A stretch of DNA of 64,000 nt from PMP191F sp047602185 (GTDB taxonomy: Bacteria; Bacteroidota; Bacteroidia; Chitinophagales; Chitinophagaceae): positions 5,394,001 to 5,458,000 of the forward strand of contig JASGHY010000001.1 in assembly GCA_047602185.1 (NCBI GenBank). The letters are read 5' to 3'. The first letter of the stretch is position 1; every line of letters starts with the position of its first letter. Positions 49,521 to 57,890 of the stretch are shown here, piece after piece. The notes below the pieces were generated by a model, which was not told the DNA's origin, did no database searches, and saw only the letters and a program-made list of their open reading frames with translations. A program made the translations under genes and the position numbers.

Positions 49521-50654
49521 TTGATTAGTGAAATTCACACACAGGAGCTTGTAAAAAGATATCGCAGCCGTACCGTAGTAAACCACGTATCTGTACAGGT
49601 AAAGCAGGGCGAAATTGTAGGTTTGCTGGGACCCAATGGCGCCGGTAAAACCACAACGTTCTATATGGTAGTGGGCTTAATTAAGCCTGACGAAGGAAAG
49701 GTATTCCTTGACGATGAGGATATTACAAAGCTGCCCATGTACAAAAGGGCCCAGTTGGGCATTGGCTACCTGCCCCAGGAAGCCTCTGTATTCCGTAAGC
49801 TTACAGTAGAAGAGAACATTATGGCTGTACTGGAAATGACTAAACTTTCCAAAGCACAGAGACGCGAAAAGCTGGAGTCATTGCTCGATGAATTTCGCCT
49901 GCACCACGTGCGTAAGAACAATGGAGACTCGTTGAGCGGTGGCGAACGTCGCAGAACAGAGATTGCCCGTGCACTGGCTGTAGACCCCAAGTTTATTCTG
50001 CTGGATGAACCCTTTGCCGGTGTAGACCCCATTGCCGTAGAAGATATCCAGGCGGTGGTGGCCCGTTTGAAATATAAAAATATCGGGATCCTGATCACCG
50101 ATCACAACGTAAATGAAACGCTTTCCATTTGCGACCGTGCTTACCTGCTGATCGATGGTAAGATCTTTAAACACGGAACTGCAGAAGAACTGGCAGAAGA
50201 CGAACAGGTAAAACGCTTATACCTGGGCCGCAACTTTGAATTGAAGCGCAAGGACTGGTTACTGGACGAAAACAGGAGTGGTGTTGCTGTTCAGGACGAA
50301 CGTATGGCGGGCTACGTGCAGTGGATGGTAGATAAAATAAACAACCTGCTCAAAGAAGATGGTGGTCACGAGAAGATCACCGTAGCCGCACTTATAAACG
50401 ATAATACTTTGTACCAGGAGTTCTGTAATTCCTATTACGAAGTAGTTGAGTCTGTAGAGAAATTTTCGCAGGACAGAAAAGACCAGAAGCTACAGGAGTA
50501 TACAGAAGCGTTGCGTGCAATAAAGATAGAAGATAAACTTTCGGCTGATGACCCTGCCCGTCGGCTGGCAGAAGATTTGCAGGAGGCAAGGTTCTATTTT
50601 GAAAAGTGTAAACAGGTTATTGATAACCCTGAATTTGCGGATACATTATCGTAA
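49521..50654 (+). CDS. lptB: LPS export ABC transporter ATPase LptB with C-terminal extension
   Basis: Energises lipopolysaccharide extraction from the inner membrane with LptF/LptG. Residues 1-240 are a normal LptB: Walker A GPNGAGKT 37-44, Q-loop at Q86 (YLPQEAS), signature LSGGE 138-142, Walker B ILLDE 159-163, switch H195. About 136 further residues (241-377), mostly charged helix, have no counterpart in the usual 240-residue protein. The TTG start is the only one that gives the expected beta strand ahead of Walker A. Confidence 0.93.
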   Translation: MISEIHTQELVKRYRSRTVVNHVSVQVKQGEIVGLLGPNGAGKTTTFYMVVGLIKPDEGKVFLDDEDITKLPMYKRAQLGIGYLPQEASVFRKLTVEENIMAVLEMTKLSKAQRREKLESLLDEFRLHHVRKNNGDSLSGGERRRTEIARALAVDPKFILLDEPFAGVDPIAVEDIQAVVARLKYKNIGILITDHNVNETLSICDRAYLLIDGKIFKHGTAEELAEDEQVKRLYLGRNFELKRKDWLLDENRSGVAVQDERMAGYVQWMVDKINNLLKEDGGHEKITVAALINDNTLYQEFCNSYYEVVESVEKFSQDRKDQKLQEYTEALRAIKIEDKLSADDPARRLAEDLQEARFYFEKCKQVIDNPEFADTLS

Positions 50655-50713
50655 TACAGCATATTTCCTGCTTTAGTTACAATCTTTCGCGCTAATTCTT
50701 TATTTTGCCACCA

Positions 50714-52222
50714 GTGAAATTATTATCGCCTGCCATATCCTCTCTGGCCCGAATGCGCCTGTGGCGCATAGAAGGATGGAAAACTCATCCCACCGATTCG
50801 CAACGGGAGGTGTTACAGGATCTTGTGACCTCTGCCCAATACACTGAGTTTGGCAGAAAGTATAACTTTTCCTCCCTTTTTAATATCCGGGCATTTAAGC
50901 AAACAGTGCCCATTCATGAGTATGACGATATAAAGCCGTACATACAACGTATCATGAACGGGGAGCAAAATATACTGTGGAACACTCCCATTTACTGGTT
51001 TGCCAAAAGCAGCGGAACTACCAGCGACAAAAGCAAATTCATTCCCGTTAGCGAAGAAAGCCTGCAGGATGGCCATTACAAGGCCGCCAAGGACGTGCTG
51101 ACGATGTACTATAACTTCAATCCCGATTCAGACCTGCTTACCGGTAAAGGGCTGGTGCTGGGTGGTAGTCATACCATTCACCAGGTAAATGATGATGTGC
51201 AGTACGGCGATCTCAGCGCGGTACTGCTGCAAAATTCTCCTTTCTGGGGGCATTGGATACGCACACCTGAATTAAGTATTGCCCTGCTGGATGAATGGGA
51301 AACCAAGATCGAAAAACTGGCGCAGGGAACCATCGGGGAAAATGTTACCTCTATTTCCGGCGTACCTACATGGACGTTGGTCCTGTTCCGGCGCATCCTT
51401 GAAATAACCGGCAAAAGCTGCATGGCCGAGGTGTGGCCCTCTCTTGAGCTGTATATGCACGGTGGGGTGTCATTTACCCCTTATCGCGAACAGTTTCAGC
51501 AGTTGATAGGAAAGCCCATCAATTACCTTGAAATGTACAATGCCAGCGAAGGCTTTTTTGCAGCACAGGATATTCCGGGCGATGATGGTATGCTGCTGTT
51601 TACCGATCACGGTATTTTCATGGAGTTTATGCCAATAGAAGAATATGGCAAAGACAATCCTGAAACCATTGGCCTGCGCGATGTGGAACTGAAAAAACAT
51701 TACGCTCCCGTAATCAGCACCAATGGTGGCCTGTGGCGTTATTTACTAGGCGATACTATTCAGTTCACTTCTCTCAACCCCTTTAAGATTAAAGTAAGCG
51801 GCCGGCTTAAGCATTATATCAATGCTTTTGGTGAGGAAGTGATGGTAGACAATACTGACAAGGCAATTGCAGTTGCCTGTGAAAAAACCGGCGCAATCGT
51901 CAACGATTATACCGCAGCACCCGTATATTTTAAAGCAGGCGGCAACGGCGCGCACGAATGGCTCATTGAGTTTGAAAAAGAACCTGCCGATCTGCAACAG
52001 TTTATCCGCGAACTGGATGCTACCCTGAAAAGTGTGAATAGCGATTACGAAGCCAAACGGTATAAAGACATTGCATTGGGAATGCCATTGGTAAAAGCTG
52101 TGCGTAAGGGCCTGTTTACCGAATGGCTGCGAAGTAAAGGAAAATTAGGTGGTCAGCACAAAGTGCCACGATTGAGTAACGACAGAAAATACGTAGAAGA
52201 GATCATGGCCTTTATGGTGTGA
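50714..52222 (+). CDS. GH3/JAR1-family acyl-adenylating enzyme
   Basis: 502 residues, GH3 auxin-responsive promoter superfamily, of the bacterial type with unknown substrate. ANL-like motifs: ATP loop FAKSSGTTSDKSKFIPVS, then YNASEGFFAAQD and LGDTIQFTSLNPFKIKVSGRLKHYINAFGEEV. Plant members link amino acids to jasmonate or auxin; bacterial ones are uncharacterised or make amides. The GTG at 50714 (MKLLSPA) fits relatives better than the TTG three codons earlier. Confidence 0.9.
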   Translation: MKLLSPAISSLARMRLWRIEGWKTHPTDSQREVLQDLVTSAQYTEFGRKYNFSSLFNIRAFKQTVPIHEYDDIKPYIQRIMNGEQNILWNTPIYWFAKSSGTTSDKSKFIPVSEESLQDGHYKAAKDVLTMYYNFNPDSDLLTGKGLVLGGSHTIHQVNDDVQYGDLSAVLLQNSPFWGHWIRTPELSIALLDEWETKIEKLAQGTIGENVTSISGVPTWTLVLFRRILEITGKSCMAEVWPSLELYMHGGVSFTPYREQFQQLIGKPINYLEMYNASEGFFAAQDIPGDDGMLLFTDHGIFMEFMPIEEYGKDNPETIGLRDVELKKHYAPVISTNGGLWRYLLGDTIQFTSLNPFKIKVSGRLKHYINAFGEEVMVDNTDKAIAVACEKTGAIVNDYTAAPVYFKAGGNGAHEWLIEFEKEPADLQQFIRELDATLKSVNSDYEAKRYKDIALGMPLVKAVRKGLFTEWLRSKGKLGGQHKVPRLSNDRKYVEEIMAFMV

Positions 52223-52290
52223 AGCATCTACGACGTATAAAAGCTCTTATTTATTGGCAAACTTCCCGGATCCATTTACAGGAACATTGC

Positions 52291-52298
52291 TATTTTTG
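52291..52298 (+). promoter_or_regulatory. Probable -7 promoter element of the fabG-like gene
   Basis: TATTTTTG, exact TAnnTTTG. The leader that follows can form a 7-bp hairpin CCTGTAC/GTACAGG (52303-52328) near its 5' end. Confidence 0.45.
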
Positions 52299-52356
52299 GC
52301 GCCCTGTACGCGTAAAGGCGGGTACAGGACGGATTGTATTAATAATTAAAACTAAC

Positions 52357-53112
52357 ATGAAATTACTAGAGAACAAAGTTGCTATTGTAACCGGTGCCGC
52401 CCGTGGTATTGGAGAAGCTATTGCCCTTAAACTGGCCGAACATGGTGCGCATGTAGCCTTCACCTATGTTAGCGATAGCAGTGCAGAAAAAGCAGCAGCG
52501 CTGGAACAAAAGATAAATGCATTGGGCGTACGCGGAAAAGCTTATAAAAGCAACGCTGGTGTATTTGCCGAATGCGAGACCTTTGTGAATGATGTAGTAA
52601 AAGAATTTGGTACTGTAGATGTTTGCGTAAACAATGCGGGCATTTCAAAAGATAACCTGTTGCTGCGCCTTTCTCCCGAACAATGGAATGATGTGATCAA
52701 TATAAACCTGAACAGCGTTTATAATATGACCAAACAGGTTATTCGCCCGATGATGAAAGCTAAAAAAGGTTCTATTGTAAACATGAGCTCTATTATCGGT
52801 ATTCGTGGTAATGCTGGCCAAAGCAGTTATGCTGCCTCTAAAGCAGGTATTATTGGGTTTACCAAATCCATAGCGCATGAACTGGGAAGCCGCAACGTTC
52901 GTTGCAATGCCATCGCTCCCGGTTTTATTGAAACAGATATGACTCATTACCTGAAAGATGGCGATGCGTCTAAATCTTTCCTGGAAAAAATTCCTTTAGG
53001 TCGCTTTGGTACTGCGGATGAAATTGCGAATACCACTTTATTCCTTTCTTCTGACATGAGCTCCTACATCACCGGCCAGGTATTGAGTGCCTGTGGTGGA
53101 TTGAATATCTAA
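52357..53112 (+). CDS. fabG: 3-oxoacyl-[ACP] reductase FabG
   Basis: Short-chain dehydrogenase that reduces 3-oxoacyl-ACP in fatty acid synthesis, 251 residues. Cofactor loop TGAARGIG (12-19), NNAG 92-95, catalytic S145, Y158 and K162 in the standard spacing; C-terminus SSYITGQVLSACGGLNI is typical. The ATG at 52357 is used; the longer frame runs back into the promoter and the previous gene. Confidence 0.95.
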   Translation: MKLLENKVAIVTGAARGIGEAIALKLAEHGAHVAFTYVSDSSAEKAAALEQKINALGVRGKAYKSNAGVFAECETFVNDVVKEFGTVDVCVNNAGISKDNLLLRLSPEQWNDVININLNSVYNMTKQVIRPMMKAKKGSIVNMSSIIGIRGNAGQSSYAASKAGIIGFTKSIAHELGSRNVRCNAIAPGFIETDMTHYLKDGDASKSFLEKIPLGRFGTADEIANTTLFLSSDMSSYITGQVLSACGGLNI

Positions 53113-53132
53113 GACCTGATTTTATCAAAATA

Positions 53133-53160
53133 AAAAGCCATCAGCTTGCTGATGGCTTTT
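53133..53160. terminator. Bidirectional terminator between fabG and the enoyl-CoA hydratase gene
   Basis: Perfect 12-bp stem AAAAGCCATCAG/CTGATGGCTTTT, loop CTTG, T-rich on both strands. Confidence 0.9.
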
Positions 53161-53177
53161 CTTATTAACAGACTTGG

Positions 53178-53960
53178 TTATTTTTTTACTGCTTTTGATT
53201 TGAACTCTTCAATCGCTTTTTTAGTAAACGGACTTAAGATCAACCGGCCACTGATCGCTGCCCGTTCCATCAGCAATTGCTCCCAGTGAGCAGTACCGTG
53301 CCAGAACATTTTTTTCATTTCATACATCGCCTGCGGATTGGAATGTGCCAGTACATGCGACAGACGTGTAACCGACTCATCCATTTCGTGAACAGAAGTG
53401 TGCAGCTCTGCAAATAAGCCCTTGCGTTTTGCCCAGTCTGCACTGCGCCACATAGCAGCATCTATAGCAAGATGGCTGAATGCAGAAGTGCCGATCCTTC
53501 TTTCCACTACCGGACCTACTACAAACGGCCCGATGCCGATAGCCAGCTCACTCAGTTTAATATCAGCCCCTTCGGTAGCAATTGTATAATCTGCTGCTGC
53601 TGCAATACCTACACCACCACCCACACACTTGCCCTGTATGCGTGCAATAATGAACCGCGGACAGGTGCGTATAGCATTAATAACATGCGCAAAACCACTG
53701 AAGAACTGTAGTCCTTCCTCCTGTGTTCTGATAGCAGTAAGCTCTTCAAAAGAGGCGCCGGCGCAAAATGCCTTTTCTCCGGCAGAGCGAAGGATGATCA
53801 CTTTTGTATCTTCTTCATTGCCGGCACCGTGAATAGCGTGTGCCAGCCCTTCCAGCAGTTTGCCTGGCAGTGAATTACTTTGCGGATGAAAAAACTCAAT
53901 AGTCGTTATTCCATTATGCGTTTCCGATTTTACGTATCCGTTTTTTACCTCATTGATCAT
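53178..53960 (-). CDS. Enoyl-CoA hydratase/isomerase family protein
   Basis: Crotonase fold, 260 residues. Oxyanion loops: KAFCAGASFEEL and GKCVGGGVGIAAAADYTIAT; the usual first catalytic Glu position in the second loop is Gly/Val-rich, while ELAIGIGPFVVGPVVERRIG follows. It may act in phenylacetate breakdown beside PaaZ, but separate from it by the GxxExxY gene; general beta-oxidation is also possible. Confidence 0.88.
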   Translation of the reverse strand: MINEVKNGYVKSETHNGITTIEFFHPQSNSLPGKLLEGLAHAIHGAGNEEDTKVIILRSAGEKAFCAGASFEELTAIRTQEEGLQFFSGFAHVINAIRTCPRFIIARIQGKCVGGGVGIAAAADYTIATEGADIKLSELAIGIGPFVVGPVVERRIGTSAFSHLAIDAAMWRSADWAKRKGLFAELHTSVHEMDESVTRLSHVLAHSNPQAMYEMKKMFWHGTAHWEQLLMERAAISGRLILSPFTKKAIEEFKSKAVKK

Positions 53961-54058
53961 ATATGATAAGAGTTGAAAAGAGTAAAAAGAGAAAAAGAGT
54001 TCTACTCTAAAGTTATTGATTTAATGTTTAATGATTTTAAAGGGAATGTTAAGAGCAG

Positions 54059-54527
54059 GGAGAGAAAGAGTAATGTTAAGAATTTTATTGAAAAAAGATA
54101 CCAACTTATCGATGCAGATTTCCGCTGTTGTTGAATACCCGGAATATGCCATCGCGCATAAGTTCTGTTTTAAAATTCAGCAGCATGCCGTTCTTTAATT
54201 TCATCAGCTTCAAATATGTTTGTAGCTGTTTGAAATGAACGGCAGATACATGCTCTACTGATTTAATTTCTATGATTAACCTGTTATCGACCAGAAGATC
54301 TAACTTATAAGCGTCCCTGATCAGCAAATCATCGTATGAAATTGGCATCAGTAACTGCCTGTGTATAGTAAGATTTCTTTTCTGCATTTCGTAGTACAAC
54401 AATTCTTCATAAACCCGTTCAAAACACCCCGGCCCTACGTTGGAATGTATTTTAACTGACAAGTCAACGACAAGTCCGGTTAGCTCATTTATTTCCATAC
54501 GCTGCATTTTGAAATCTCTTTCTCTCC
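54059..54527. repeat. 12-bp inverted repeat flanking the GxxExxY gene
   Basis: GGAGAGAAAGAG at 54059-54070 and its reverse complement at 54516-54527 enclose the GxxExxY gene. The region outside is a low-complexity purine-rich sequence (AAGAG words) on both sides, so the match may be partly due to composition. Confidence 0.4.
54106..54507 (-). CDS. GxxExxY-family protein (PD-(D/E)XK-like)
   Basis: 133 residues. The naming motif is GCFERVY at 27-33, followed by the PD-(D/E)XK-like core LDLLVDNRLIIEIKS with D70, E80 and K82, and Q95 in FKQLQTYL. Members are very common and repeated in Bacteroidota and spirochetes; the fold is nuclease-like, the role unknown. It splits two CoA-metabolism genes and is enclosed by purine-rich repeats, as if inserted. 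An alternative ATG lies three codons downstream. Confidence 0.85.
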   Translation of the reverse strand: MQRMEINELTGLVVDLSVKIHSNVGPGCFERVYEELLYYEMQKRNLTIHRQLLMPISYDDLLIRDAYKLDLLVDNRLIIEIKSVEHVSAVHFKQLQTYLKLMKLKNGMLLNFKTELMRDGIFRVFNNSGNLHR

Positions 54528-54544
54528 TTCTTCTCTTTAAGCTC

Positions 54545-56587
54545 TTAGCCTTTCTTAGCCACCATTGTCAAGATTGTCGCTACAGCCACTTTTTCACCGG
54601 TTTGATCAGTTACATCTACCAGCCATTTAACGATGCCTTTGGGAATGTCGCCGGGTTCTTTTTGTTCCTGTTCAATTTTTTCTTTACAGGTAAGTTGTAC
54701 TCCAATTGTAGTGCCTGCATATACAGGTTTCAGAAAGCGGCATTCTTCTAAGCCGTAGTTCAGTAACACAGGCCCTTTTTTAGCATCTACAAACAAACCT
54801 GCTGCTGCACTTAAAATGAAATAGCCATGTGCTACTGGTTTTTCAAACAGGGTTCCTTCCAGCGAAGTATGATCGGTATGTGCATAAAAGTGATCCCAGC
54901 TTACATTGGCAAAGTTTACAATGTCGGCTTCAGTAACAGTACGCTTATGAGTAGTGAGAGAATCGCCGATCTGCAGCTCTTCAAAATATTTTCTGAAAGG
55001 ATGTTTCTCGTCTTCTTTAGTGCGTCCACCGGCTTGATATACATCTGTAATAGCAGTAATAGTTGTGGGAGAACCCTGCACAGCCACACGTTGCATGTAA
55101 TGTTTAATACCGCGTACGCCGCCCATTTCTTCTCCGCCGCCTGCCCTGCCGGGGCCACCGTGAACCAGTTGGGGCAAGGGTGAGCCGTGGCCTGTACTTT
55201 CTTTAGCGCAATCATTATTCAACACCAGTATGCGACCATGATGTGAAGCTGCTCCCAGTACAAATTCCCTTGCTATCTGGTCATCAGCCGTCACAACAGA
55301 ACATACGAGAGAGCCTTTACCTTTTTTAGCAAGAGCTATCGCTTCATCAATATGCTGATAAGGCATAATGGTACTTACGGGTCCAAAGGCTTCTACGGTA
55401 TGTACTGCTTCGCTGGTAAATGGTGTATCATTTTTAAGTAACAGGGGGCTCATGAATGCTCCCTGCTGAGCATCGGCATCTACTACCTGCACACTATCCA
55501 GCGAGCCATATACTATCTGAGAAGAGGCAAGTAGTTTCTGCACCTGTTCTTTCACTTCTTCACGTTGTTGCTGGCCGGCCAGTGAGCCCATGCGAACCTT
55601 TTCATTGGCAGGGTTACCAATTACTGTCTGGCTCAATGCATTTGACAAAGCTTTCCATACATCTTCCATCGTATTGGCCGGAGCAAATATCCTACGGATG
55701 GCAGTACATTTCTGACCAGCTTTAATGGTCATTTCTTTACGTACTTCTTTAATGAAGAGGTCCCATTCAGGCATGCCCGGAAAAACATCGTTACCCAATA
55801 CGATACAGTTCAGCGAATCGGCTTCCATTGTAAACGGAACATTCTCTGCCAGGATCCGTGGATGCGCTTTCAGCATTTGTCCTGTACTAGCAGAGCCGGT
55901 AAAAGTAACTACGTCCTGTGCGGTAACATGGTCCAGCAGATCGCCGGCACTACCACACAACAGTTGTAAAGCGCCTTCGGGTAAAATGCCGGAGGCAATA
56001 ATTTCATGTACTACGGCTTCAGTAAGGTAAGAGGTAACGGTAGCGGGTTTTACAACGGCGGGTACACCTGCCAGTAGATTTACGGCTATCTTTTCCAGCA
56101 TACCCCATACCGGGAAATTAAACGCATTGATATGAACGGCTACGCCTTCTTTAGGCACCAGTATGTGCTGCCCCATAAACGTATTGGCTTTGCCCAATGC
56201 AATGGGGTCGCCATCTGTGCAGAAAGGACTATCGGGCAATTTGCGACGCAGGGAAGCGTAGGCAAACAGGTTGCCGATCCCGCCTTCAATATCTATCCAG
56301 CTATCGGCTTTGGTAGCCCCCGTCTGGTAACTGACCTGGTAAAATTTGTCAAGATGATTGCGCAGGTGAAGCGCCAGTGCACGTAGCATTAAACCTCTTT
56401 GCTGAAACGTCATTTTACGTAGCGTGGGCGAACCTGTAGTGCGTGCATAATCCAGTATCGCTGCAAAATCAAGTCCTTTGGTAGAAGCATGGCCAATGAT
56501 AGTACCGCTTACGGCATTGTACAAAGGCTGCCCCTCACCGTCGCCGGTTATCCACCGGCCGGTGACATAATTTCCGGTCTTTTTCAT
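54545..56587 (-). CDS. paaZ: Bifunctional PaaZ: oxepin-CoA hydrolase / aldehyde dehydrogenase
   Basis: Ring-opening enzyme of the aerobic phenylacetyl-CoA pathway, 680 residues. N-terminal aldehyde dehydrogenase domain, about 1-520: NFPVWGMLEKIA, FTGSASTGQ, catalytic Cys in AGQKCTAIRR. C-terminal MaoC-like hydratase domain, about 535-680 (GDSLTTHKRTVTEADIVNFANVSWDHFYAHTDH). Length and order match PaaZ exactly. The ATG at 56587 is used; the frame before it begins only with TTG. The rest of the paa genes is not in the window. Confidence 0.95.
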   Translation of the reverse strand: MKKTGNYVTGRWITGDGEGQPLYNAVSGTIIGHASTKGLDFAAILDYARTTGSPTLRKMTFQQRGLMLRALALHLRNHLDKFYQVSYQTGATKADSWIDIEGGIGNLFAYASLRRKLPDSPFCTDGDPIALGKANTFMGQHILVPKEGVAVHINAFNFPVWGMLEKIAVNLLAGVPAVVKPATVTSYLTEAVVHEIIASGILPEGALQLLCGSAGDLLDHVTAQDVVTFTGSASTGQMLKAHPRILAENVPFTMEADSLNCIVLGNDVFPGMPEWDLFIKEVRKEMTIKAGQKCTAIRRIFAPANTMEDVWKALSNALSQTVIGNPANEKVRMGSLAGQQQREEVKEQVQKLLASSQIVYGSLDSVQVVDADAQQGAFMSPLLLKNDTPFTSEAVHTVEAFGPVSTIMPYQHIDEAIALAKKGKGSLVCSVVTADDQIAREFVLGAASHHGRILVLNNDCAKESTGHGSPLPQLVHGGPGRAGGGEEMGGVRGIKHYMQRVAVQGSPTTITAITDVYQAGGRTKEDEKHPFRKYFEELQIGDSLTTHKRTVTEADIVNFANVSWDHFYAHTDHTSLEGTLFEKPVAHGYFILSAAAGLFVDAKKGPVLLNYGLEECRFLKPVYAGTTIGVQLTCKEKIEQEQKEPGDIPKGIVKWLVDVTDQTGEKVAVATILTMVAKKG

Positions 56588-56595
56588 ATATGCAA

Positions 56596-57132
56596 TCAAT
56601 TTATAATAATAGCGGCTGCTAATGTAGCATATCCGCGCGTAATGCCGTAATACCGGAAGGCATTATACCCTAATTGAACATTTATGCGGTTGACTTTTGG
56701 GGGGAAATTAGCGCCTGCTGCCAGTCCGCAGGCAGGTCTTAATTCAGAAGAGGACATTTCATTCAGCATGAAATAAACTGCACCGGCCCGGGCTGCCACA
56801 TAAGCGTTGGGGAACAGGTAGGCTTTGGCGCCTAACATAGCGGGAAGTGTAAATGCCTTGTTGTTGCCACTGGCGTACATGCTTTTATCGCCTGTAAAAT
56901 AGTTATAGGAAACCTCTGCTTCGGCGGCAAAAATGCCGTGAATTCTTCGCTCTATGCCTGCAATACCACCAAGACCCACATTGTTGTTGGAGATATTTGA
57001 TAAACCGAAAGAAAAAGCGGGCCCCAGCCTGTAACTAAAGGCAGATTTCTTTTGGGCCATCATTGCCGGGCTCAATAACAGAACAAGTATCCCGGCCGCA
57101 ACTGCACGTTTTAAGATATTCAGCGAGCACAT
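56596..57132 (-). CDS. Outer membrane beta-barrel protein, OmpW/porin-like
   Basis: 178 residues with a signal peptide (AVAAGILVLLLSPAMMAQ). Short amphipathic strands (YRLGPAFSFGLSNIS, AAEAEVSYNYFTG, PNAYVAARAGAVYFML, RINVQLGYNAFRYYGITRGYATLAA) suggest an 8-stranded barrel. Function unknown. It stops 8 bases before the paaZ ATG on the same strand, so it may be translated from the same mRNA. Confidence 0.75.
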   Translation of the reverse strand: MCSLNILKRAVAAGILVLLLSPAMMAQKKSAFSYRLGPAFSFGLSNISNNNVGLGGIAGIERRIHGIFAAEAEVSYNYFTGDKSMYASGNNKAFTLPAMLGAKAYLFPNAYVAARAGAVYFMLNEMSSSELRPACGLAAGANFPPKVNRINVQLGYNAFRYYGITRGYATLAAAIIIN

Positions 57133-57291
57133 ACACGAAAGTACTCCAAACCGGGATATAACAGCGGTAGTAAATGTTAATTGATGACGGATTAAACAGG
57201 GAAATATACCAGTTTAATAGAATAATCAGGCCAGTAAGCCGGGAAGTATACCGTATTTCATACTTCTAAGTACATACTCACTATTTTTGCT

Positions 57292-57299
57292 TGTCAAAA
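57292..57299 (+). promoter_or_regulatory. Probable -7 promoter element for the gene at 57323
   Basis: TATTTTTG, exact TAnnTTTG, 23 bases before the ATG. Confidence 0.5.
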
Positions 57300-57322
57300 T
57301 TCATATATCAAAATAGTTTGTT

Positions 57323-57787
57323 ATGAAACAATGGTTGCTGATAGGGGTATGCGCTATGGTGGTTGCCTGTGGCGATAATGCACAGAACGATGCTGATGTG
57401 CGTAAAGACGGATTTACCCCTGTACTCAAAACAAAGGAAGATTCTTTGTATCACGAGGTGATGGAGGGGCATGATGTAGGGATGGCCAAAATGAACAAGC
57501 TGATGCAGGCTGGTAAAGATGTAAAACAGGCACTGGATAGCCTGGGCAAGCTACCCGCAAAAAAAATAGATACCACTTTCAGAAATGCACTGGCCGGTTT
57601 ACAGCAAAAGCTCAGTTATGCTGAGTTCAGTATGGATACCTGGATGCAGGAATTTAAAATTGATTCAGGCAAAGGCAATCCTGAACTGAGACTGCAATAC
57701 CTGGAAGCTGAAAGAGATAAAGTAACTACAGTAAAAAAGAATATTCTTGAAAGTCTGCAACTGGCAGATTCATTGCTCAAAAAATAA
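57323..57787 (+). CDS. Helical lipoprotein, unknown
   Basis: 154 residues; lipobox VVAC with Cys16, then Gly-Asp. The mature part is almost all helix with heptad-like spacing (KMNKLMQAGKDVKQALDSLGKLPAKK; ALAGLQQKLSYAEFSMDTWMQEF), and resembles short Bacteroidota lipoproteins sometimes labelled viral A-type inclusion protein, a name without functional meaning. Followed after about 100 bases by the M28 peptidase gene. Confidence 0.8.
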   Translation: MKQWLLIGVCAMVVACGDNAQNDADVRKDGFTPVLKTKEDSLYHEVMEGHDVGMAKMNKLMQAGKDVKQALDSLGKLPAKKIDTTFRNALAGLQQKLSYAEFSMDTWMQEFKIDSGKGNPELRLQYLEAERDKVTTVKKNILESLQLADSLLKK

Positions 57788-57890
57788 CGCAGGTCATTCG
57801 TCTTATCATGAAATGCCGGCAGTAGTTTGAACGGTTACTGCAGGTCGGGTCATTTTCCTTAACTTTTACGCTTTAAAAATCAATTGTACT

